Shown here in pieces: positions 60,473 through 64,000 of a stretch of 64,000 nucleotides of DNA (the first letter of the stretch is position 1; the number at the start of each line of letters is the position of its first letter). Both the position numbers and the translations under genes were made by a program. The notes under the pieces were generated by a model. The model was given only the letters and a program-made list of their open reading frames with translations, did no database searches and was not told the origin of the DNA. Location: contig NZ_CP104040.1 in the NCBI RefSeq assembly GCF_025152745.1, forward strand, positions 124,001 to 188,000, in the 5' to 3' direction. The DNA is from Rhizobium sp. WSM4643 (GTDB taxonomy: Bacteria; Pseudomonadota; Alphaproteobacteria; Rhizobiales; Rhizobiaceae).

Positions 60473-60475
60473 AAG

Positions 60476-60705
60476 GGGGCCACACGGCACATCCTTCACG
60501 TAAAACCTATTCCGGTACTCCGGCGGCAACGCCAGTTCCCGCCGCCCTGAACATGGTCGAGACGATGTCATCGCGGCCGAAACCTGCATGGATGTCGTTG
60601 GAAAGACCGGCTTCGCCGGCCCCCTCATCCGCCCTACGGGCACCTTCTCCCCGCTGGGGAGAAGAGGGAGTCGAGATGTTGCGGCATCTCCCTTCGCCCC
60701 GGGCG
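60476..60705. repeat. Right part of the RIME-like composite interrupted by IS copy 2
   Basis: GGGCCACACGGCACATCC, a middle with GAACATGGTCGAGACGATG, AAGACCGGCTTCGCCGG, inverted arm with an intact target motif at 60618-60633, and hairpin CTTCTCCCCGCTGGGGAGAAG. No gene lies between the IS and apaG. Confidence 0.85.
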
Positions 60706-60762
60706 TCGAAGACGTCTCAGAAACGTGGCGCTGACGGAAAATGACCTCTCAATTGTTGCGCC

Positions 60763-61155
60763 TCAGTTAAGCACGCGCAGCAGCCCAGGCGAATCCAGCG
60801 AGAAGGCGGGGATGTTGACATCGAACATCTCTCCTTCGTCCGTTTCCATCTGGTAATGGCCGAACATCAGCCCTGAGGGCGTATCGAGCGGGCAGCCGGA
60901 AGAATATTCGTAGGTGTCGCCGGGGCCGAGCCGCGGCTGTTCGCCGACAACGCCGGGACCGGTCACCTCGTCCACCTGGCCGTTCTGGTCGGTGATGTTC
61001 CAGTAACGATTGACCAGCCGAACGGCTATGTTGGAATTGTTGCTGATGACGATCCGGTAACCCCAGACATAGCGATCGTCTTCCGGATCGGATTGCTCCT
61101 CCAGATAGAACGGCTCGACGACGACTTCGATCTCTCTTGTGAGGGCGCGATACAT
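60763..61155 (-). CDS. apaG: ApaG protein
   Basis: A 130-aa single-domain fibronectin-III-like protein. [97 protein letters not shown] are family features. ApaG affects magnesium/cobalt efflux phenotypes in Salmonella; its molecular role is not settled. I chose ATG 61155 with AAGGTG six bases upstream; the frame extends to TTG 61173. Two tandem palindromes lie 180-215 bp upstream. Confidence 0.95.
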   Translation of the reverse strand: MYRALTREIEVVVEPFYLEEQSDPEDDRYVWGYRIVISNNSNIAVRLVNRYWNITDQNGQVDEVTGPGVVGEQPRLGPGDTYEYSSGCPLDTPSGLMFGHYQMETDEGEMFDVNIPAFSLDSPGLLRVLN

Positions 61156-61335
61156 GCCTTGCACCTTAATCAAGATATGTTACCCGTATCTTATAAGAGG
61201 CTTTGTCCGTCAAGAAACGGAACAGTTATCATCGCTGAAACGGCTGTGATCCGAAAGGTTTTCGATCGTTAAGCCTAATCGTCAGTGTTAATTCCGCTTC
61301 GGAACGCCGCGGCGGACGAACTTGTTCCCCCCGGT

Positions 61336-61370
61336 CTCACCTTGGTGAGATCTGGCCTCACCTTGGTGAG
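61336..61370. repeat. Two CTCACCTTGGTGAG palindromes 21 bp apart
   Basis: Identical 14-bp inverted repeats at 61336-61349 and 61357-61370, repeat period 21 bp (two helical turns). They lie 45 bp downstream of the metZ stop and about 180 bp upstream of apaG. Together they can also fold as one long imperfect hairpin. No T-run follows. The rest of 61174-61414 shows no gene. Confidence 0.8.
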
Positions 61371-61414
61371 GACCGGCCGGACCCCGCGTGATATCCGGCC
61401 GTTATGACTGCCGA

Positions 61415-62599
61415 TCAGGCCGAGACCTTGGCAAGCGCCCGCGCGAAATCCTCGATCAAGTCGTCGGTATCCTCGATACCGGCCGAAAGGCGGACCGTTC
61501 CAGGCGAGATACCGAGTTCGGCGCGCGCCTCTTCCGTCAGGTTCTTGTGCGTCGTCGTCGCCGGATGGGTGATCAGGCTCTTGCTGTCGCCGAGATTGTT
61601 GGAAATCTTGACGATCTCGAGCGCATTCTGCAGCGCAAAGGCCGCATCCTTGCCGCCCTTCAGCTCGAAGGCGACCAGCGTCGAGCCGCCGGTCATCTGC
61701 TTGGCGATGATATCGGCCTGCGGATGGTCCTTGCGGCCGGGATAGATCACCTTGGCGACCTTGCCTTGCTCGGCCAGGAAATCGGCGATCTTCGCCGCAT
61801 TCTCGGTCTGCTGGCGCACGCGCAGCGGCAGCGTCTCGATGCCCTTCAACAGCGTCCAGGCATTGAAAGGCGACATCGCCGGGCCGGTATGGCGGAAATA
61901 GTCGTGTAGGTTCTCGTCGATCCATTCCTTGTCGGAAAGCACGACGCCGCCGAGGCAGCGGCCCTGGCCGTCAATATGCTTGGTGGCGGAATAGACGACG
62001 ATATGGGCGCCGAGTTCCAGCGGCTTCTGGAAGAGCGGCGTCGCAAAGACGTTGTCGACGACGACCTTGGCGCCGATCTGGTTGGCGAGCTTGGCGACGC
62101 CTGCGATATCGATCACTTCGAGCGTCGGGTTGGTCGGGCTTTCCAGGAAGAACACCTTGGTCTTTGGCGTGATCGCCTTTTCCCAGTTCGCCAGATCCCG
62201 GCCGTCGATCAGCGTGCAGTCGATGCCGTATTTCGGCGCCAACGTCTCGACGACCCAGCGGCACGAACCGAAGAGGGCGCGGGCGGCGACGATATGATCG
62301 CCTGATTTCAGCTGGCAGAGGATTGCCGCGGTGACGGCGGCCATGCCGGAAGCGGTGGCGCGGGCGTCTTCGGCGCCTTCGAGCATGCACATGCGCTTTT
62401 CGAACATGTCGTTGGTCGGGCTGCCGTAGCGGGCGTAGATGAAGCCCTCCGTCTCGCCTTTGAAGCGGGCTTCGGCCGCCTCCGATGTCTCGTAAACGAA
62501 GCCTTGGGTGAGATAGATTGCCTCGGACGTCTCGCCATATTGCGAACGCAGCGTGCCACCGTGGACGAGTTGGGTTGCCGGGCGCCAGGTCTTGCTCAT
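61415..62599 (-). CDS. metZ: O-succinylhomoserine sulfhydrylase
   Basis: A PLP enzyme of the Cys/Met metabolism family, 394 aa, that makes homocysteine from O-succinyl- (or O-acetyl-) homoserine and sulfide. RYGSPTNDMFEKRMCMLEGA, ATASGMAAVTAAILCQLKSG, PTNPTLEVIDIAGVAKLA, VVDNVFATPLFQKPL, VYSATKHIDGQGRCLGGVVL (PLP lysine) and RLSAGIEDTDDLIEDF are visible. I chose ATG 62599 (MSKTWRPAT) with GAAGGTGATGG upstream. It is controlled by the SAM-II riboswitch in its leader, so expression should fall when S-adenosylmethionine is plentiful. Confidence 0.96.
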   Translation of the reverse strand: MSKTWRPATQLVHGGTLRSQYGETSEAIYLTQGFVYETSEAAEARFKGETEGFIYARYGSPTNDMFEKRMCMLEGAEDARATASGMAAVTAAILCQLKSGDHIVAARALFGSCRWVVETLAPKYGIDCTLIDGRDLANWEKAITPKTKVFFLESPTNPTLEVIDIAGVAKLANQIGAKVVVDNVFATPLFQKPLELGAHIVVYSATKHIDGQGRCLGGVVLSDKEWIDENLHDYFRHTGPAMSPFNAWTLLKGIETLPLRVRQQTENAAKIADFLAEQGKVAKVIYPGRKDHPQADIIAKQMTGGSTLVAFELKGGKDAAFALQNALEIVKISNNLGDSKSLITHPATTTHKNLTEEARAELGISPGTVRLSAGIEDTDDLIEDFARALAKVSA

Positions 62600-62616
62600 G
62601 CCATCACCTTCACATA

Positions 62617-62647
62617 ACAAAAAAACCGGTCGCAAAAGCAGACCGGT
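62617..62647 (-). terminator. Leader terminator between the SAM-II riboswitch and metZ
   Basis: On the minus strand ACCGGTC, a TGCTTTTGC loop, GACCGGT and a run of T. The left arm can pair instead with GACCGGG (62654-62660) to form a competing hairpin at 62641-62660. Confidence 0.85.
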
Positions 62648-62656
62648 TTCAACCCG

Positions 62657-62715
62657 GTCTTTTTAGCCACTTGTTTAACGTGGCTGCAAGCCGACCGGCC
62701 AAATCACCACGGGAT
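62657..62715 (-). ncRNA. SAM-II riboswitch (metA motif)
   Basis: Minus-strand landmarks in order: CGTGGTGATTTGGCC, GGTCGGCTTGCAGCCACG, TTAAACAA, GTGGCTAAAAAG. These are the conserved blocks of the SAM-II pseudoknot, which binds S-adenosylmethionine. It lies 58-116 bp before the metZ start, the standard position in alphaproteobacteria, and is followed by a terminator. Confidence 0.95.
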
Positions 62716-62793
62716 AATTCTGCAATACTGCTGTTAGCTGCTTGCGTCAATTCCCCGAGTTTGGTTTTGTCGGCGGCAAATGATGGATGAGGC

Positions 62794-63888
62794 ATGATGG
62801 CTCGCGAAACGGGAATTCTGGCGGATCGCGCGATCTCCGCGCTGTTCGAAACGGGGCGTCTGATCTCCGAACGGGAGCTGGACCGCGACCAGATCCAGCC
62901 GGCAAGCCTCGACCTGCGCTTGGGCGCCAAGGCTTTTCGCGTGCGCGCCAGCTTCATGCCCGGCCCCTCGCACCTGGTTGCCGACAAGCTCGACCGGCTG
63001 AGCCTGCATGTGATCGACCTCTCCGAGGGGGCGGTGCTCGAAACCGGCTGCGTCTATATCGTGCCGCTGATGGAGAGCCTGGCCCTGCCGGCCGACATGT
63101 CGGCCTCGGCCAATCCGAAGAGCTCGACCGGGCGCCTCGATATCTTCACCCGCGTCATCACCGATTACGCCCAGGAATTCGACAAGATCCCGGCAGGCTA
63201 TTCCGGCCCGCTCTATCTCGAAATCAGCCCGCGCACCTTCCCGATCGTCGTGCGCCGCGGCTCGCGCCTGTCGCAGATCCGTTTCCGCGTCGGTCAGGCC
63301 CTGCTCGGCGAGCCCGAACTGTTGAAGCTGCATGAAAGCGAGACGCTGGTGGCCAGCAAGCTGCCCAACGTATCAGGCGGCGGCATCGCCCTGTCGATCG
63401 ACCTCGCCGGGGACAAGGACGGCCTGATCGGCTATCGCGGCAAACATCACACCGCCGTCGTCGATGTCGACAAGAAGGCCGAGCACGACCTCTTCGATTT
63501 CTGGGAACCGCTCCACAGCCGCGGCCGCAACGAGCTGATCCTCGATCCCGACGAGTTCTATATCCTCGTCTCGCGCGAGGCCGTGCACGTGCCGCCGGAT
63601 TATGCCGCCGAGATGACTCCGTTCGATCCGCTGGTCGGCGAATTCCGCGTCCATTATGCCGGCTTCTTCGATCCGGGCTTCGGCCACGCGCCTGCCGGCG
63701 GACGCGGCAGCCGCGCCGTGCTCGAAGTCCGCAGCCACGAAGTGCCCTTCATCCTCGAAGACGGCCAGATCGTCGGCCGCCTCGTCTACGAACACATGCA
63801 GGAAAAGCCCGCAAGCCTCTACGGCTCCGGCCTCGGCTCCAACTACCAGGCCCAGGGCCTCAAACTCTCGAAGCACTTCCGCATCTGA
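62794..63888 (+). CDS. dcd: 2'-deoxycytidine 5'-triphosphate deaminase, double-length form
   Basis: A 364-aa member of the DCD/dUTPase superfamily, about twice the length of E. coli Dcd (193). The N-terminal half has DRDQIQPASLDLRLGAKAFR, MESLALPADMSASANPKSST, GRLDIFTRVITDYAQEFDKI and RRGSRLSQIRF, which match the Dcd trimer core; the C-terminal half (from about 195) repeats the fold (GIGYRGKH-like GLIGYRGKHHTAVVDVD, FYILVSREAVHVPPDYAAEM, FRVHYAGFFDPGFG). Such proteins in alphaproteobacteria are annotated as dCTP deaminases (dCTP to dUTP), but activity of this long form is less studied. Start: ATGATG at 62794/62797 with GGATGAGGC upstream. Confidence 0.88.
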   Translation: MMARETGILADRAISALFETGRLISERELDRDQIQPASLDLRLGAKAFRVRASFMPGPSHLVADKLDRLSLHVIDLSEGAVLETGCVYIVPLMESLALPADMSASANPKSSTGRLDIFTRVITDYAQEFDKIPAGYSGPLYLEISPRTFPIVVRRGSRLSQIRFRVGQALLGEPELLKLHESETLVASKLPNVSGGGIALSIDLAGDKDGLIGYRGKHHTAVVDVDKKAEHDLFDFWEPLHSRGRNELILDPDEFYILVSREAVHVPPDYAAEMTPFDPLVGEFRVHYAGFFDPGFGHAPAGGRGSRAVLEVRSHEVPFILEDGQIVGRLVYEHMQEKPASLYGSGLGSNYQAQGLKLSKHFRI

Positions 63889-63947
63889 AGCGTTGCGTCA
63901 GGCGCGACTTGACAGCGGCCCCTATCTGTTGGAAATCTCGCTTCATC

Positions 63948-64000
63948 GCGGGTGTAGCTCAATGGTAGAGCAGCAGCTTCCCAAGCTGAATACGAGGGTT
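63948..64000 (+). tRNA. tRNA-Gly (anticodon CCC), cut by the window end
   Basis: GCGGGTGTAGCTCAATGGTA with D-arm, then an anticodon arm with loop TTCCCAA (anticodon CCC); the T-arm begins with GAGGGTT at the edge. A TTGACA hexamer lies at 63909-63914, about 34 bp upstream. Confidence 0.9.

Larger units (their letters stand above)
59304..60475 (-). mobile_element. IS110-family insertion sequence, copy 2
   Basis: It is colinear with copy 1 at a constant offset of 56,666 bp, with no indels. Junctions are GGCGGATG-AG|CATCTG on the left and TGCA-AG|GGGGCC on the right, the same core and the same orientation relative to the repeat arm as copy 1. The right flank continues as GGGGCCACACGGCAC instead of GGGGCCGGCGAAG, so the two copies occupy different repeat copies and are independent insertions, not a duplication of the whole region. 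Confidence 0.92.

Overview
The window looks like chromosomal DNA of a Rhizobium of the R. etli / R. leguminosarum type. The evidence is high G+C coding sequence, GcrA (the partner of the CcrM methylase), a SAM-II riboswitch before metZ, a pstSCAB-phoU-phoB operon with phoR nearby, an OsmF/Yeh-type quaternary-amine ABC system, and many copies of rhizobial intergenic palindromic repeats (RIME-like elements). The genus is inferred from gene content and style, not from a database match.

Layout. 1-8 kb: the end of a fatty-acid desaturase, otsA, an IS110-family element inside a RIME-like repeat, pgi, fadD and a PRC-barrel stress protein. 8-18 kb: beta-mannosidase, glyoxalase I, a four-gene osmoprotectant ABC operon (osmF-yehYXW type), and a divergent LysR-like regulator with two HTH domains that overlaps cutC. 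18-27 kb: one long minus-strand sugar operon (UxaA-type dehydratase, aldo-keto reductase, FucU/RbsD mutarotase, sugar ABC transporter, zinc dehydrogenase) with a divergent GntR/FCD regulator; the gene set fits non-phosphorylative oxidation of L-fucose or a related deoxy-sugar. 27-42 kb: a patchier accessory-type stretch with a BacA/SbmA-like ABC protein, MarR with a SnoaL-like protein, two ArsR/SRPBCC pairs around a RibD-like reductase, an APH-like protein with an altered catalytic motif, a class III cyclase, a methyltransferase, an MFS pump and several unknown proteins. 42-49 kb: tRNA-Thr, nitronate monooxygenase, a conserved membrane protein, PPK2 and PhoR. 48-54.5 kb: pstSCAB-phoU-phoB behind a Pho box. 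55-64 kb: gcrA, argD-argF-hslO, a second IS110 copy in another RIME-like repeat, apaG, metZ under a SAM-II riboswitch, a double-length dCTP deaminase and the start of tRNA-Gly.

The most striking observation is in the two near-identical IS110 copies (2638-3809 and 59304-60475). The non-coding segment upstream of each transposase can be folded by eye into a bridge-RNA-like structure with two internal loops. One loop carries sequences matching both sides of the repeat target around a CT core. The other carries sequences matching the two element ends. Both insertions sit at the same dinucleotide of the same repeat motif, and at least seven unoccupied copies of that motif remain in the window. This suggests an RNA-guided element whose guide is addressed to a dispersed rhizobial repeat, so that it multiplies without hitting genes.

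Other regulatory signals read directly from the sequence are a GANTC cluster before gcrA, an EcfG-type promoter before the PRC-barrel gene, operator-like palindromes overlapping the start codons of both arsR genes, and a strong hairpin directly after each of three ABC solute-binding-protein genes.
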